Origin: a virus | IMG/VR virus record: IMGVR_UViG_3300029922_000181 | Coordinates: 1 to 36,511 of that record | Reading direction: 5' to 3' (one strand) | DNA length: 36,511 nt | Shown here: positions 1-8,720 of the stretch, one piece after another | How the letters are laid out: each line of letters begins with the position of its first letter | Numbering within the stretch: position 1 is the stretch's first letter | Translations under genes and position numbers: made by a program | Notes under the pieces: model-generated | Databases searched by the model: none | What the model saw: only the letters and a program-made list of their open reading frames with translations | Told to the model about the DNA's origin: nothing

Positions 1-826
1 CGCAGGTAGTTATCGAACCTGGAGCTGGATTGAAATCCGAGTATGCAATCCACGCATTGAGTGCGGGTAGCAGAGTTCCATTTATGTATGCAATCGCGGC
101 GTTATTTTCTGCTTGATTTGTGGAATTAGGATCGTTGGTAGGAATTGCAGCAAGCTCTAAATTGATAATACTAATCAGGCTATTTACGGCTGCCACGAGG
201 TTCGTCTTCAGGGTAACTACTGCAGGAAATGAAGAAATTACATCTGGGCCAGGAGTCCAAATGCCACTGTTAGCGAGACAGGTAGTTTGATCCGTAAACA
301 GCGGAAGACTGCACGTACCGCTAGCTACGCAATGCTGACCGGTGGTATTCTCGATATCAAAATTTGCTGTAGCAGAAGAAATCAAACCAGTGATAGTGCT
401 TATCGCCGATCCTTCAAAAGACACAGTGCTGGGGTAGGTTTGGGAATAATTTAGGCCAAGAGCATACGTCAGGGCGAGTGGCGCAAACTGTGTCCACACG
501 TTGTGAGAACCAGACAAAGCTGGTACGGAAACGGTAGGATCATTGGGAAAGAAGTGGTTCTGTAGGATTCTGTTAGCAGCGTCCTGGATATCCTGCTCAA
601 CGATCGTGGTTCGCACATTGCCATCAAGATACTGGTATTCTAGCTGATACTCATTTATCAAAGAATTGGGCGGCGCGAAGAGGCGAGCATTCGCGTCGTC
701 TAGAGCCTGAGCGGCCACGATTTGTACCTGAATCTGAGCTTGCGCAGAATTGATTCCAGCAATTTGCTGAGTAGCCTGTACTTCAGCTAAGGAAAACGCA
801 ATTCTGTCTGCTTGTAATAGAGGCAT
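1..826 (-). CDS. Phage tail/baseplate structural protein (C-terminus outside window)
   Basis: An open frame runs leftward from an ATG at 826 and leaves the window still open after about 275 codons, so the C-terminus is missing. The protein starts MPLLQADRIAFSLAEVQ and is rich in Ala, Gln, Asn and Thr with long helical stretches. A central segment carries several Cys (QHCVASGTC, then TTC about 10 residues on). Its start lies 3 bases after the stop of the spike gene, so the two are co-transcribed. Position after tape measure, hub and spike suggests a baseplate-wedge or tail-tip component. I do not recognise the family; the function rests on context only. Confidence 0.7.
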   Translation of the reverse strand, partial: MPLLQADRIAFSLAEVQATQQIAGINSAQAQIQVQIVAAQALDDANARLFAPPNSLINEYQLEYQYLDGNVRTTIVEQDIQDAANRILQNHFFPNDPTVSVPALSGSHNVWTQFAPLALTYALGLNYSQTYPSTVSFEGSAISTITGLISSATANFDIENTTGQHCVASGTCSLPLFTDQTTCLANSGIWTPGPDVISSFPAVVTLKTNLVAAVNSLISIINLELAAIPTNDPNSTNQAENNAAIAYINGTLLPALNAWIAYSDFNPAPGSITTC

Positions 827-829
827 AGT

Positions 830-1897
830 TTAAGTCGCAAAAGTTTTAGTCGCATAACCAGAAATAGGGTTAGAAATTACTGGCATCCCTAAATTGCCCA
901 CACCCAGCATAACAGAGCTTAGAAGCAGAACTGGCAAGCCGCCAGCGCCACCCAAATAAGTCAGGCCATCTAAGGTGATCTGAGGTGCTTTGATATTTGC
1001 TAAACCTTGAGCTTCAACGCTGTACTGACTTCCTTTCATGCTAATACTAGAGTTTGCATTAACATTGAACTCTTGGCAAGCAAATGATGCGGTACCGGAC
1101 GCATTTACGACTAATTTTGCCATAGCAGCTGTCAAATCTTTGGTCGCTGTCAGATTTATGCCACCTGTAGCCGTAGCATTGAAGTCTTTTGTGGCAGTAT
1201 TATTGATGTTTCCGGTAGCCGTAAGACTAGCGTCGCCACCCTTATCGAATCTTTGCGTAATGGTCTTATGCGACACCTGATAAGAACCATCTTTTTCTAC
1301 TCTAATTTCTGTAGGGCCTTGGCTGGTATCAATTATATTGCCACTGTTATCTGTAGCGCCTTTGAAGGTGAAAGTAGTACTACCGTCAGAATTCACGACT
1401 ACGTGAACTCCATTGTATTCGCCTTCGAGGTGAGGGTCGGCATCGACGAGAGTAGTTTTACGATCTGGATGGCTCAAAGAGCCAATAATAACCCCGGTAT
1501 CCGACATACCATTGAGACAAAAAAGAAGAACGATGGCGCCATCTTGGCCAGAAGGCTGCGGGGTTACCCCTTTGCTAGTCTTGTTCTTGAGCATTCTAAG
1601 ATTTGCTTCAAAGAAATCTGCAATAGATCCAAATCCAGACGCTGCTGGACAATGTTTATAAGTAATCGTCGTTGATCCTTGATCTTCATGCTGTTCAAAG
1701 GTCATTACGTCGTATTCTGCAAAAACTTTGCTAATATTGCTGTCGTCGCCAATAGCATAAGATTTGATCACTATACCAACACGCAGAGCTGTGTTTTGAT
1801 AAGTCTTCTTAAAAGCATCATTCATTTGCGAGGAGGTGCCGCTTAAAAGCCCAAAGGGTAGTACTGTACCGTTTTCTAGTATGTTACTCACTGTCAT
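830..1897 (-). CDS. Baseplate spike / tail-puncturing protein (gpV/gp5-like)
   Basis: This 355-residue protein has the architecture of phage spike proteins. An N-terminal part (residues about 10-160) contains an OB-fold-like stretch with VLLFCLNGMSDTGVIIGSLSH. The C-terminal half is built of short polar repeats (TATGNINNTATKDFNATATGG) ending in KAPQITLDG, as in triple-stranded beta-helix spikes. It overlaps the hub gene by 14 bases, the usual hub-spike order. A GGAGG directly abuts the ATG at 1897 but lies 6 bases from an in-frame GTG at 1891, so the true start may be that GTG. Family assignment is by architecture and neighbourhood. Confidence 0.75.
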   Translation of the reverse strand: MTVSNILENGTVLPFGLLSGTSSQMNDAFKKTYQNTALRVGIVIKSYAIGDDSNISKVFAEYDVMTFEQHEDQGSTTITYKHCPAASGFGSIADFFEANLRMLKNKTSKGVTPQPSGQDGAIVLLFCLNGMSDTGVIIGSLSHPDRKTTLVDADPHLEGEYNGVHVVVNSDGSTTFTFKGATDNSGNIIDTSQGPTEIRVEKDGSYQVSHKTITQRFDKGGDASLTATGNINNTATKDFNATATGGINLTATKDLTAAMAKLVVNASGTASFACQEFNVNANSSISMKGSQYSVEAQGLANIKAPQITLDGLTYLGGAGGLPVLLLSSVMLGVGNLGMPVISNPISGYATKTFAT

Positions 1898-3779
1898 CCT
1901 CCGTTTCTTTTACTGGCTTAATTACTTGGCCAGGCTGGGCGAATGGCCTATCATTTTTGTTAATTTCGGCCAACGTAGGACCGGGGCCGGAAGGCCTATA
2001 GGTAGTGTCTTGGTCTTCTGATACGCCAGGTAAAGACTGGTTGCCGGTATTGTAATTTGCCTTTCTATCTTGATATCCGCTCGTATGTAGCATTTCTGGA
2101 TATGCAACTCCGGTTCGCGTATCAGATATGGAAACACCATGGCTTACCCTTATGATAGTACGAAATATTTTTACACCAGATTCAGGGCTAATGGAACAGG
2201 TATGGTTAACTTCTTCAATGTGGTACACGGTTCCATCGTATTCTAGGTTATCTCCAACAGAGATGGGGTCGGTAATACCAACAGATTCGATGGTACCGTT
2301 CAATTTCAGATGCTCTCCGATAACTGAATCTCCGAGTATGTATGCACACTTTTTGCCAATATTTAGGTCGTTTGCTATGGTTAAATCTTCAAAGGAAGTC
2401 GTTATAACCATGGGGCGAAGGCCGCTTCTAGTTACATCGTTTATGTCATATACATAATTCTTAGAAGCAGTTTGAGCAGAAATATAGCTATCTGGCTTAC
2501 CAATATCAGAGGGTGGCTGAGCGTAGTATTGTACAAAATTGATTCGGGCGGCTTCGTCTCTTCCTAGATCGGTAGATGTGATTAGTCCAGTACTAATTTT
2601 CCATCGTGGCAAACTCAAAAATTTAGTTACCGTAGCGTCAGTGTCAAACGGAGCAGTTCCAAAACCTTCCGAACTGAAAGGAATTTGTCTAAATACTACC
2701 GTAGGCATAACTTTGCCATCTGGCGAAAGTCTAAAACAAGTGTAAAGCTCGTTAAGAGGAGAATTCGTATACTGATTTATAATCGCCCACGCTTTCTGTT
2801 GGTTCCAATATTCTGCTTTTAAAAGAGTCGTACCTACGCACGCGGTATCTGTATAGTAAAATCTACTGTTTGGGGCAAGCAAGTTTACAGGATTTACTCC
2901 AGCAGCAAGACTTACATTGGGGGAACCCGCATATTGCTGTATGCCGAACAGGTAATTATATACATCCTTTGCAGACGTAGCCTTGACGCCTAAAAATGTA
3001 CCAACCTGTTGAGGAACGTAAAAGTGTGGGTTAGCCGTAATAAGTGCGCCGCTGACGGTCGTCGCTCCTTGGTCATTCACCCCTACACCAATGAAAGACT
3101 GAATCAGAAGTTTTATGATATCTTGACACTTTGGGTTGGTTTTAGGATTTATAAGCTGAGCATAATCTGAACCTAAATTGGTAGGGAAAAGAAGGTTGTC
3201 CTTATCAGTGCCCTGATTATCTCGTCTAAGGTATGGATTGAAATAAATTGAATTGTTAAATTCTGTAAAAGCAAATCCCGTAATGGAAATGAAAACTCTC
3301 TTGATTCCGTTAGCATCTGTATTCAACTTTTTCCTGACGCTTTGAACTTTAAAAACACCCTTGAACCCGTCGTTTTGTTTGTTTATTTGTCCTATGTTTT
3401 TGCTTCTGCCAATGAGAGCAATCCTTCGAGCGTCTGCATCCCAATTAAGCATGTTAACGAATACAAAGTCTCCTGGAGCAATTGCCGTGGCATAATTTAC
3501 ATCAGTTTCAAGCAATGTAGCCTGCATAGAATGCGTCAGGTTAGACTTGCTTACACTAACAGATAGCTGGACACAATCGTTCTCGACCACTAAAGGCTCG
3601 CGAACAGCGACTAGTTCTGTTCCTAATCCAGTAGAAGGAATGGCCCTTAGCGTGTCCCTTACGTTCCAACGAACGAAGGTTAGTACCCACGATGGACTAG
3701 ATTGATTAACGAAATTTGATTCGCTATCGTTGGTGCCGTTAGCGCCAATAAATTTTGTAAAGGCCTTACTTGTAGACAT
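1884..3779 (-). CDS. Baseplate hub protein (gpD/gp27-like)
   Basis: This 631-residue protein lies between tape measure and spike, where the baseplate hub sits in contractile-tail phages. Visible support includes an N-terminal segment with LLETDVNYATAIAPGDFVFV and a C-terminal beta-rich segment with SVGDNLEYDGTVYHIEEV, a pattern typical of hub domains that hold the spike. The last 70 residues are polar and Pro-rich, probably flexible. The ATG at 3779 directly follows the TAA of the tape measure. The hub would form the ring that joins tail tube and spike. No transmembrane segments are seen. Confidence 0.7.
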   Translation of the reverse strand: MSTSKAFTKFIGANGTNDSESNFVNQSSPSWVLTFVRWNVRDTLRAIPSTGLGTELVAVREPLVVENDCVQLSVSVSKSNLTHSMQATLLETDVNYATAIAPGDFVFVNMLNWDADARRIALIGRSKNIGQINKQNDGFKGVFKVQSVRKKLNTDANGIKRVFISITGFAFTEFNNSIYFNPYLRRDNQGTDKDNLLFPTNLGSDYAQLINPKTNPKCQDIIKLLIQSFIGVGVNDQGATTVSGALITANPHFYVPQQVGTFLGVKATSAKDVYNYLFGIQQYAGSPNVSLAAGVNPVNLLAPNSRFYYTDTACVGTTLLKAEYWNQQKAWAIINQYTNSPLNELYTCFRLSPDGKVMPTVVFRQIPFSSEGFGTAPFDTDATVTKFLSLPRWKISTGLITSTDLGRDEAARINFVQYYAQPPSDIGKPDSYISAQTASKNYVYDINDVTRSGLRPMVITTSFEDLTIANDLNIGKKCAYILGDSVIGEHLKLNGTIESVGITDPISVGDNLEYDGTVYHIEEVNHTCSISPESGVKIFRTIIRVSHGVSISDTRTGVAYPEMLHTSGYQDRKANYNTGNQSLPGVSEDQDTTYRPSGPGPTLAEINKNDRPFAQPGQVIKPVKETEDDSE

Positions 3780-6233
3780 TTATTGACCCTTTGGCTTATT
3801 CGCTTGAGGTTGCAAAATAGGCCCAAAAATATCTGAACCATAGGCATTGCCCTTTGGCTGAGTGGCTTGTCTTGCGGTAGCAGTATTGTGTAGAGCGGTA
3901 GCAGCGGGGGCCAATTGACTCGTTAGCTCGTCTGCCGCTGCTCCTATTGCCTGTAAGGCTGGAAGAAGTTTCATAAAATTCTCACGGGCAGCATCGGCGC
4001 CTTCTGCAGCTTTTGTGTTGAACGTATCTTCTACTCTACCGTTCTTATTTTCTAATCTTCCTTTAGCTGCATCTTTATCAGCCGTATTTGTCATAACGTT
4101 TCCGCTCAAAAATTCACCTGTTGCTGCTTCGGAATCGCTTACATTTAGGCCCGTGCCTTCTTCTTGATTACCCAAAATATCCATTCTACCAAGAGCATTG
4201 TCTACGTCGGCAGGAAGCTTTCCAGCTCTCGATTGCTCTCTTAATTGGCTATAGGTCAACCCTTTATCTTGCATGTACTTTTGTACAACGCTTTTCTTGT
4301 CAGCCATCTTATTTCTATTAGATGGAATCAATAGCCTAGCACTATCCGTACCTTTCTTAAGAGCTTGCTTGAGTTGACCCACAGCGTCTTTACCTGTAAA
4401 GCCAGCATCTGCGGCAAATGTTCTTGCAGCCGCACTGTCCTCTCTAATTTGGTCAGGTCTCATTCCTAAAAGCTCTGCTAGCTCGCCTTGGTCTAGCTTA
4501 GAAAGATTTGGATCTTGTCTTGCGCTCATCATACGCATAGCGCCGCGACGACCGCCTAATTGCGATCCCCTTTCTTGAGATTTCTCGTAAGCAGTTCCTG
4601 CGGCCTCGACGCCCCTATTTGTGCGTTCTCCTAGAAATTGACCAAGAGCCTGAGTGAGCTTGTCTTGATCTCCCTCAGTCGTTGCACCTGACTTACCAAT
4701 TATGTTAGCGGCAGCCTGTGTAAACTTTCTATTTTCTTCTGCAAAATCTGTATCATCTAGGCCGATCTTAAAAGCCTCAGCCATGATACTGATGGTGGCG
4801 CGCTTAGTAGATTCTGGGCTTTGAATAGAACCGCTCATGGAGCCAAGAATGCTACCTGCGTTCGTCAGACCAGAACGTTCCATCTTGAGACCAAAATCAG
4901 ACTGCTGACCCATTCGGGCAGAGCCACCTGCGCCAACGATTTGACCGGCCATGCCAGCCATCTGATCGTTCATAAAACCGGCCTTAGCGCCTCTTTGCTG
5001 AAAGCCACCTTCACCATAGAAACCTTGATTGCTAAGACCAAGAGTTCTTTGGGTGCCTACGTTTGCTCGACGTTCTGATTCAAATTTATCCATAGACAAT
5101 TTCTTGCCTGGATCTTGATCCATCAAATTTTGAAGCGCTTGTTCTTTATCTTGTGCTTGTTGACCAGCTAATAGCTGATCGTATTCTTTGCCGCCCAAGA
5201 TACCCTTGCGGGATCTGTCATTGGAAAGACCGCCGACACCGCCACCAAACATGGCCGCGCCGCTCGCCATCATACCGCCTGCGACTGGAAGTCCTAGGGC
5301 CGAGCCACCAGCTGTGAAGGGAGTGCCCGCGAGCGATGCTGCGCCGACCACTGCGCCACCTGCCATCAAAGCTCCACCCGCGACCATGCCGCCAATGGAG
5401 CCGATACCCTTCATGCGATCCGTAACACGGTTACGGCCTGCCTTCTGAGCAGCTAAGCCTGCTGCCTCAGTCCTTTCAGGCATCCAAGCAGCTTCAAATG
5501 GCGATCTGCCGCCATAAATATTTGCTAAGTCTTTCCCGGCAGTTCCAGAAACCGCTGAGCCCCTGGCGCCTTCTAAGCGCATTCCATAACCCGTAAACTG
5601 TTCGGCGGCTGCGCCCGCTCCACCGACCATACCTGCAGCTGCGCCTAAGCCACCCGCTATAGAGGCGCCCATGCCCATAGGATTAGCTTTAAAAGCACCG
5701 GGAACCTGGGACATACCATATTTCAGGCCACCGCTCTTGAAAGCTTCTAGTAGGCCAGGCATACCATTAGGAGATATCGACTGTCTAGCACTAAGTGTTT
5801 GATTTAATACACTTTCTCGTTGTTTATAGAATTCGTTCTGTTTGGAAATGTTTTCTTTGACGCGGCCAATTTTCTCAACAATTTCGAGTTCTTCTTTAGA
5901 GCCTCTAACTAACTCTTTTTGTTGATCTTTTAGACTTTTAAGCTTTTCTTCTCTTTTGATAATGAGCTTAGAGAGCTTTTCTTGGTTCTGGTATTCTTCC
6001 TTGAGAGACGAATCCAATTCCTTCCTAGAACGCTGCATGTTCCTTTGGTACGCTTCTTGGCTTGGTCCTTGGACGTTGATGCCCATTTGGTTCATCTTTT
6101 GAGCCATCTGGGTCTGCGAACGCACTTGGTCAGCGGGCGCGTACAGGTCTTTTAGCCTGTTTTGCATCCTATCTACTGACTTGTCAAAATCGCTGGTGTC
6201 AAACTTGGCGGATATTGTTAATTCTTTTTTCAT
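3780..6233 (-). CDS. Tail tape-measure protein
   Basis: This 817-residue protein sets tail length and is threaded inside the tail tube. Residues 1-150 are charged and strongly coiled-coil (EYQNQEKLSKLIIKREEKLK). Residues about 185-340 are Gly/Ala/Met-rich and hydrophobic, the membrane-active segment typical of tape measures. The rest is helical and polar, ending in a Pro/Gln-rich tail. From the general rule of about 0.15 nm per residue, a tail near 120 nm would be expected. It is short for a very large phage. Its ATG shares one base with the TAA of the upstream GIY-YIG gene (TAATG). Confidence 0.85.
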   Translation of the reverse strand: MKKELTISAKFDTSDFDKSVDRMQNRLKDLYAPADQVRSQTQMAQKMNQMGINVQGPSQEAYQRNMQRSRKELDSSLKEEYQNQEKLSKLIIKREEKLKSLKDQQKELVRGSKEELEIVEKIGRVKENISKQNEFYKQRESVLNQTLSARQSISPNGMPGLLEAFKSGGLKYGMSQVPGAFKANPMGMGASIAGGLGAAAGMVGGAGAAAEQFTGYGMRLEGARGSAVSGTAGKDLANIYGGRSPFEAAWMPERTEAAGLAAQKAGRNRVTDRMKGIGSIGGMVAGGALMAGGAVVGAASLAGTPFTAGGSALGLPVAGGMMASGAAMFGGGVGGLSNDRSRKGILGGKEYDQLLAGQQAQDKEQALQNLMDQDPGKKLSMDKFESERRANVGTQRTLGLSNQGFYGEGGFQQRGAKAGFMNDQMAGMAGQIVGAGGSARMGQQSDFGLKMERSGLTNAGSILGSMSGSIQSPESTKRATISIMAEAFKIGLDDTDFAEENRKFTQAAANIIGKSGATTEGDQDKLTQALGQFLGERTNRGVEAAGTAYEKSQERGSQLGGRRGAMRMMSARQDPNLSKLDQGELAELLGMRPDQIREDSAAARTFAADAGFTGKDAVGQLKQALKKGTDSARLLIPSNRNKMADKKSVVQKYMQDKGLTYSQLREQSRAGKLPADVDNALGRMDILGNQEEGTGLNVSDSEAATGEFLSGNVMTNTADKDAAKGRLENKNGRVEDTFNTKAAEGADAARENFMKLLPALQAIGAAADELTSQLAPAATALHNTATARQATQPKGNAYGSDIFGPILQPQANKPKGQ

Positions 6234-6718
6234 TACAATACCTTAGCTTTCAAAGCTGATTTATTGCCCAGATGTGAAATCGATAGTTTCCTTCTATGTT
6301 CTGCAGAAAACTTCTTACCAAAATTCACGTTACGACTGCCGCTTCTTGCGGCAGCTTGTTTTTTAATAGTTTCTTCGCTTTGTTTGTATTTCTTGCGAGA
6401 AGCAGACATTTTTTCTTTAGATTCTTCAGAAAACTTTGGCGCAGATCCACCAGTCTTCAAATTATAACCATTTGGAGCTAAAGTATTAAAATTATTAATG
6501 AATTCTTCTTCTTTTTTATTAAGTTCTTCTAAGGATTCAGCATTAAATATAGATTCTACAGTGAAATTCTCTGCACCATATTTATCTATGGCAGATTTTA
6601 TAGCTAAACATCTGCTCCTGCCGCTTTTATGGCTACTCCAACGAGAACTCAGGGAACGAACAGTCTGCCCAATGTACCGTTTCCCGTTGATTTTATTGGT
6701 TATCATGTAAATGATCAT
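6233..6718 (-). CDS. GIY-YIG homing endonuclease with NUMOD3-type DNA-binding repeats
   Basis: This 161-residue protein begins MIIYMITNKINGKRYIGQT, the GIY and YIG core motifs, followed by an Arg in SSRWSSH and the PNGYNLKTGG end of the catalytic domain (residues 1-92). The C-terminal part holds two NUMOD3-like segments (FSEESKEKMSASRKK, then NFGKKFSAEHRRKL) that bind DNA in free-standing homing endonucleases. It is the first gene of the tail row and overlaps the tape-measure ATG by one base, so it is translationally coupled. It would cut an allele lacking it and promote its own spread. Confidence 0.9.
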   Translation of the reverse strand: MIIYMITNKINGKRYIGQTVRSLSSRWSSHKSGRSRCLAIKSAIDKYGAENFTVESIFNAESLEELNKKEEEFINNFNTLAPNGYNLKTGGSAPKFSEESKEKMSASRKKYKQSEETIKKQAAARSGSRNVNFGKKFSAEHRRKLSISHLGNKSALKAKVL

Positions 6719-6856
6719 ACAGAGTAAAGATTCCGTTGTGCAAAGAATTGTCCTTTTCCTTATATATCATATAGTTAAAGAGCATCAAAATAATCAGGTA
6801 ATGGAATTTGACTAAAATAGTGAGCTATGGCATTATCTTTATAGGAAGAAGGACAC
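6719..6856. promoter_or_regulatory. Divergent intergenic region with a rightward sigma70-like promoter
   Basis: This 138-base AT-rich gap separates the leftward tail genes from the rightward dUTPase operon. On the + strand TTGACT at 6808-6813 and CATTAT at 6831-6836 are 17 bases apart, and a purine-rich ribosome site (AGGAAGAAGGA, 6843-6853) precedes the ATG at 6857. On the - strand a TATGAT lies at 6766-6771 without a convincing -35. Promoter calls rest on matches to the sigma70 consensus only. Confidence 0.5.
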
Positions 6857-7069
6857 ATGGCAACCAAAAAGAAGTCCCGTAGCAAAAAAGCCCCTAAAAT
6901 CAAAAAGGTAGTGTATAAGGATATTTCTGAACAGGAGCACATTGAGCTGTGTATCAAGTTCAGCGAACGCTGTATCGACAATAGCGGCAATAGCATCGAC
7001 GAATTCTTCAAAGGCCAAGTGGCCAGACAGCGCCAGAAGCTGGCCGACCTTAAAACTAAAAAAGCGTAA
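6857..7069 (+). CDS. Small basic protein of unknown function
   Basis: This 70-residue protein is very lysine-rich at its N-terminus (MATKKKSRSKKAPKIKK) and helical afterwards, ending KLADLKTKKA. It could bind nucleic acid or the virion interior, but no family is recognised. It is the first gene of the only rightward operon in the left 31 kb, with a strong ribosome site 4 bases before the ATG. A 134-residue frame on the opposite strand (6775-7179) lacks a ribosome site and is judged a shadow. Confidence 0.7.
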   Translation: MATKKKSRSKKAPKIKKVVYKDISEQEHIELCIKFSERCIDNSGNSIDEFFKGQVARQRQKLADLKTKKA

Positions 7070-7075
7070 ATCTTG

Positions 7076-7105
7076 TTGACATTTTGGGTCGTATCAGCCA
7101 ATAAT
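7076..7105 (+). promoter_or_regulatory. Putative internal promoter (TTGACA-18-AATAAT)
   Basis: A perfect TTGACA at 7076-7081 is followed 18 bases on by AATAAT (7100-7105, 5 of 6 to TATAAT). It lies between the first and second genes of the rightward operon. A start about 7 bases downstream would leave almost no leader before the ATG at 7111, so either the message is leaderless or the promoter serves genes further on. Confidence 0.4.
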
Positions 7106-7110
7106 GGTTG

Positions 7111-7476
7111 ATGCAAGAAAATTATGAGAAACTTTTTAGGCCAAAGACTGCGGCTGAAATTGCCGATCAAATGATCCAAATGTTACCGCATTACATTGGA
7201 CAGAAATGTGAGCCTGGTTCAAATTTCATGGCAATGATTGAAATGTTTGCTTTGCAGCTGCATGAACGCGATCTTATGATGGCGCAGTTGTGGAATCAAT
7301 ATAATCCTGTAACAAATAACGAGCAGCTTAAGCAACTTGACAACCTAGAGATATGCGAGCCTCTTTATAGCGAAGAAAAGCCTAAAGTAATCGCCAAAGA
7401 GTGCGAGTGCGGTAAGGAGAAACATGGGTTCGCTGCCCACGCTACTTGGTGCAAAAAGTGGAACCAGGGAGCTTAG
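7111..7476 (+). CDS. Unknown protein with C-terminal Cys/His cluster
   Basis: This 121-residue protein has a helical N-terminal two-thirds and a C-terminal cluster CECGKEKHGFAAHATWCKKW (residues about 98-117) that could bind one zinc ion. ATG at 7111 is preferred to the in-frame TTG at 7108. There is no clear ribosome site. It overlaps the next gene by about 30 bases, suggesting coupling. No family is recognised; adaptor or DNA-binding roles are possible but unproven. Confidence 0.65.
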   Translation: MQENYEKLFRPKTAAEIADQMIQMLPHYIGQKCEPGSNFMAMIEMFALQLHERDLMMAQLWNQYNPVTNNEQLKQLDNLEICEPLYSEEKPKVIAKECECGKEKHGFAAHATWCKKWNQGA

Positions 7477-7733
7477 ACACATACGTCTTTCTAATCGTGT
7501 TCTTTGGGTTTATCATAATTGGCATAATCGCTATGGTAGAACGTGATGGACAATCTTTTTGGCTTTACAAGAAGCTAAGATGCAAGCTACGATTACACAA
7601 GTGGAATAAAGGTTTTGGAGCTAACAAAACCAAAAAATACCGTTGTGCGTTTTGCAAAAAATCTAGAAATCACCCAAAACTTAAGCTAATCAAAGGCGAC
7701 AAACGAGACTTCAAAGGAGACTGGATAGCATGA
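7446..7733 (+). CDS. Small membrane protein with cytoplasmic zinc-like motif
   Basis: This protein of up to 95 residues has one strong hydrophobic segment (YVFLIVFFGFIIIGIIAMV, residues 13-31) followed by a basic domain with CKLRLHKWNKG and a CAFCKK pair (CxxC) near residues 66-71. The start is uncertain: TTG 7446, GTG 7449 and GTG 7458 are in frame and none has an ideal ribosome site, so translation probably depends on coupling to the upstream gene. Its stop overlaps the dUTPase ATG (ATGA). Function unknown. Confidence 0.65.
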   Translation: MVQKVEPGSLDTYVFLIVFFGFIIIGIIAMVERDGQSFWLYKKLRCKLRLHKWNKGFGANKTKKYRCAFCKKSRNHPKLKLIKGDKRDFKGDWIA

Positions 7734-8176
7734 GAGTACAAATTAAGAAACTGCATCCCGACGCTGTTATTCCCAAATACCAAACCAAAGGAGCGAGTGG
7801 GTTCGACCTGCACGCTCTTGAGGATGTTGAAATTTCTTATGGAGAAACCAAACTAGTTAAAACTGGGTTGGCTGTAGCGGTACAAGAAGGCTTTGAACTT
7901 CAAGTTCGTCCTCGCTCTGGGCTGTCTCTAAAAACTGGACTTAGGGTAGCTAATGCACCAGGTACCGTTGACTCAGATTACCGTGGCGAATGCTGCGTCG
8001 TAATGCATCACACTTTTAATAACTTGCAATATGGTAAACCCATTTTGATCAAAAAAGGCGACCGGATTGCTCAAGGTGTAATCTGCCCTGTGGTACAGGC
8101 CGAACTTGAAGTGGTATCTGAACTAGATGAAACTGTTCGTGGAGCAGGCGGTTTCGGATCAACAGGCTCTAACTAG
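7730..8176 (+). CDS. dut: Deoxyuridine 5'-triphosphate nucleotidohydrolase (trimeric dUTPase)
   Basis: It hydrolyses dUTP to dUMP and pyrophosphate, keeping uracil out of DNA and supplying dUMP for thymidylate synthesis. At 148 residues all five motifs of trimeric dUTPases are present in order: GASGFDLHA (21-29), RPRSGLSLKTG (60-70), GTVDSDYRGE (78-87), KGDRIAQGVICPV (109-121) and RGAGGFGSTG (137-146, the C-terminal arm). A ribosome site AAAGGAG precedes the ATG, which overlaps the upstream stop (ATGA). The product dUMP would be used by the ThyX encoded at 11784-12692. Confidence 0.97.
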   Translation: MRVQIKKLHPDAVIPKYQTKGASGFDLHALEDVEISYGETKLVKTGLAVAVQEGFELQVRPRSGLSLKTGLRVANAPGTVDSDYRGECCVVMHHTFNNLQYGKPILIKKGDRIAQGVICPVVQAELEVVSELDETVRGAGGFGSTGSN

Positions 8177-8184
8177 GAGACAAA

Positions 8185-8415
8185 ATGAAAAAACTGATTA
8201 TTCTTGCATTACTGCTTACCGGGTGTGCTAGCACGCCAATGACCAACAATCAATGTAAAGAGATGGGTGGCGACACGGCTGTCAAGCTTGATGGCCAGGT
8301 GCGCTGTTGCAAGATCGTAGAGGTCAACAAAAAGACTTACTGCGAGGAAGTAACCCCAGTACAGCAGAAGCATGTGCCTCGTGAATTTGGGCCACATGGC
8401 TCGAATCGCCCTTAG
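8185..8415 (+). CDS. Small outer-membrane-type lipoprotein
   Basis: This 76-residue protein begins MKKLIILALLLTGCAS, a short signal peptide ending in the lipobox LTGC with the lipidated Cys at 14. The mature part has four further Cys (CKEMG, RCCK, YCEE) and a Pro-rich end. A strong ribosome site TAGGAGACAAA precedes the ATG 8 bases after the dUTPase stop. Phage lipoproteins of this kind often block superinfection or interfere with the envelope; here that is inference only. Confidence 0.75.
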   Translation: MKKLIILALLLTGCASTPMTNNQCKEMGGDTAVKLDGQVRCCKIVEVNKKTYCEEVTPVQQKHVPREFGPHGSNRP

Positions 8416-8454
8416 TTATTCGGATATATCGATTATTCGGTTAATCCGAATAAT
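8416..8454. repeat. Three copies of TTATTCGG, two forming an inverted repeat
   Basis: TTATTCGG occurs at 8416-8423 and 8433-8440 in direct orientation, and its complement CCGAATAA at 8446-8453. The last two form a perfect 9-bp inverted repeat (ATTATTCGG, 8432-8440; CCGAATAAT, 8446-8454) with a 5-base loop. The direct copies are 17 bases apart. It begins right after the lipoprotein stop. It could be an operator or a weak transcription stop; there is no clear T-run. Confidence 0.6.
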
Positions 8455-8475
8455 TCGTTTATCTCAATAAAACTA

Positions 8476-8513
8476 GGCAGGCTAGTAAACTGTATATCAA
8501 CCGCTAGCCTGCC
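8476..8513. terminator. 10-bp inverted repeat, possible terminator for leftward transcription
   Basis: GGCAGGCTAG (8476-8485) and CTAGCCTGCC (8504-8513) are perfectly complementary across an 18-base loop. On the - strand the hairpin is followed by TAGTTTTATT, a weak T-rich tract, so it may end leftward transcription coming from 9214. On the + strand no T-run follows. It lies between convergent gene groups, where a terminator is expected. Confidence 0.5.
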
Positions 8514-8603
8514 CCTCGGCATATACCTGTTTTGAAATCTGCGTAGAATGTCTACTGTACGTAAGATTATGTCTGATTGATTTTACTGAATAATTCAACA
8601 TAA

Positions 8604-8720
8604 GTAGGACGCGACTCCTACAAGGGGGTGGTAATCCCTCTTTCGTCGCACCTTCTCTTTCGAGCACCGACGACCCACTGAATCCTTGATTACCCTGATG
8701 CGTGTCTCTTAGTGTCGTCG
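8604..8720. ncRNA. Candidate structured RNA with interlocking helices
   Basis: The segment has four perfectly complementary pairs. GTAGGA (8604-8609) pairs with TCCTAC (8616-8621). The loop between them, GCGAC (8611-8615), pairs with GTCGC (8645-8649), giving a pseudoknot. GGTAATC (8630-8636) pairs with GATTACC (8688-8694). CGACGAC (8668-8674) pairs with GTCGTCG (8714-8720). No credible reading frame crosses it on either strand and no clear promoter is seen. The pairs fit RNA from either strand, so the strand is not assigned. The family is not recognised; it is not an ordinary tRNA. Confidence 0.45.

Noticed and set aside
6775-7179. 134-residue leftward frame opposite the first two rightward genes
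   Set aside because: No ribosome site, and the + strand genes have good ribosome sites, promoters and protein-like composition.
8600-8660. Possible tRNA because of compact hairpins
   Set aside because: No acceptor stem, anticodon arm or TTCGA-type loop could be arranged.
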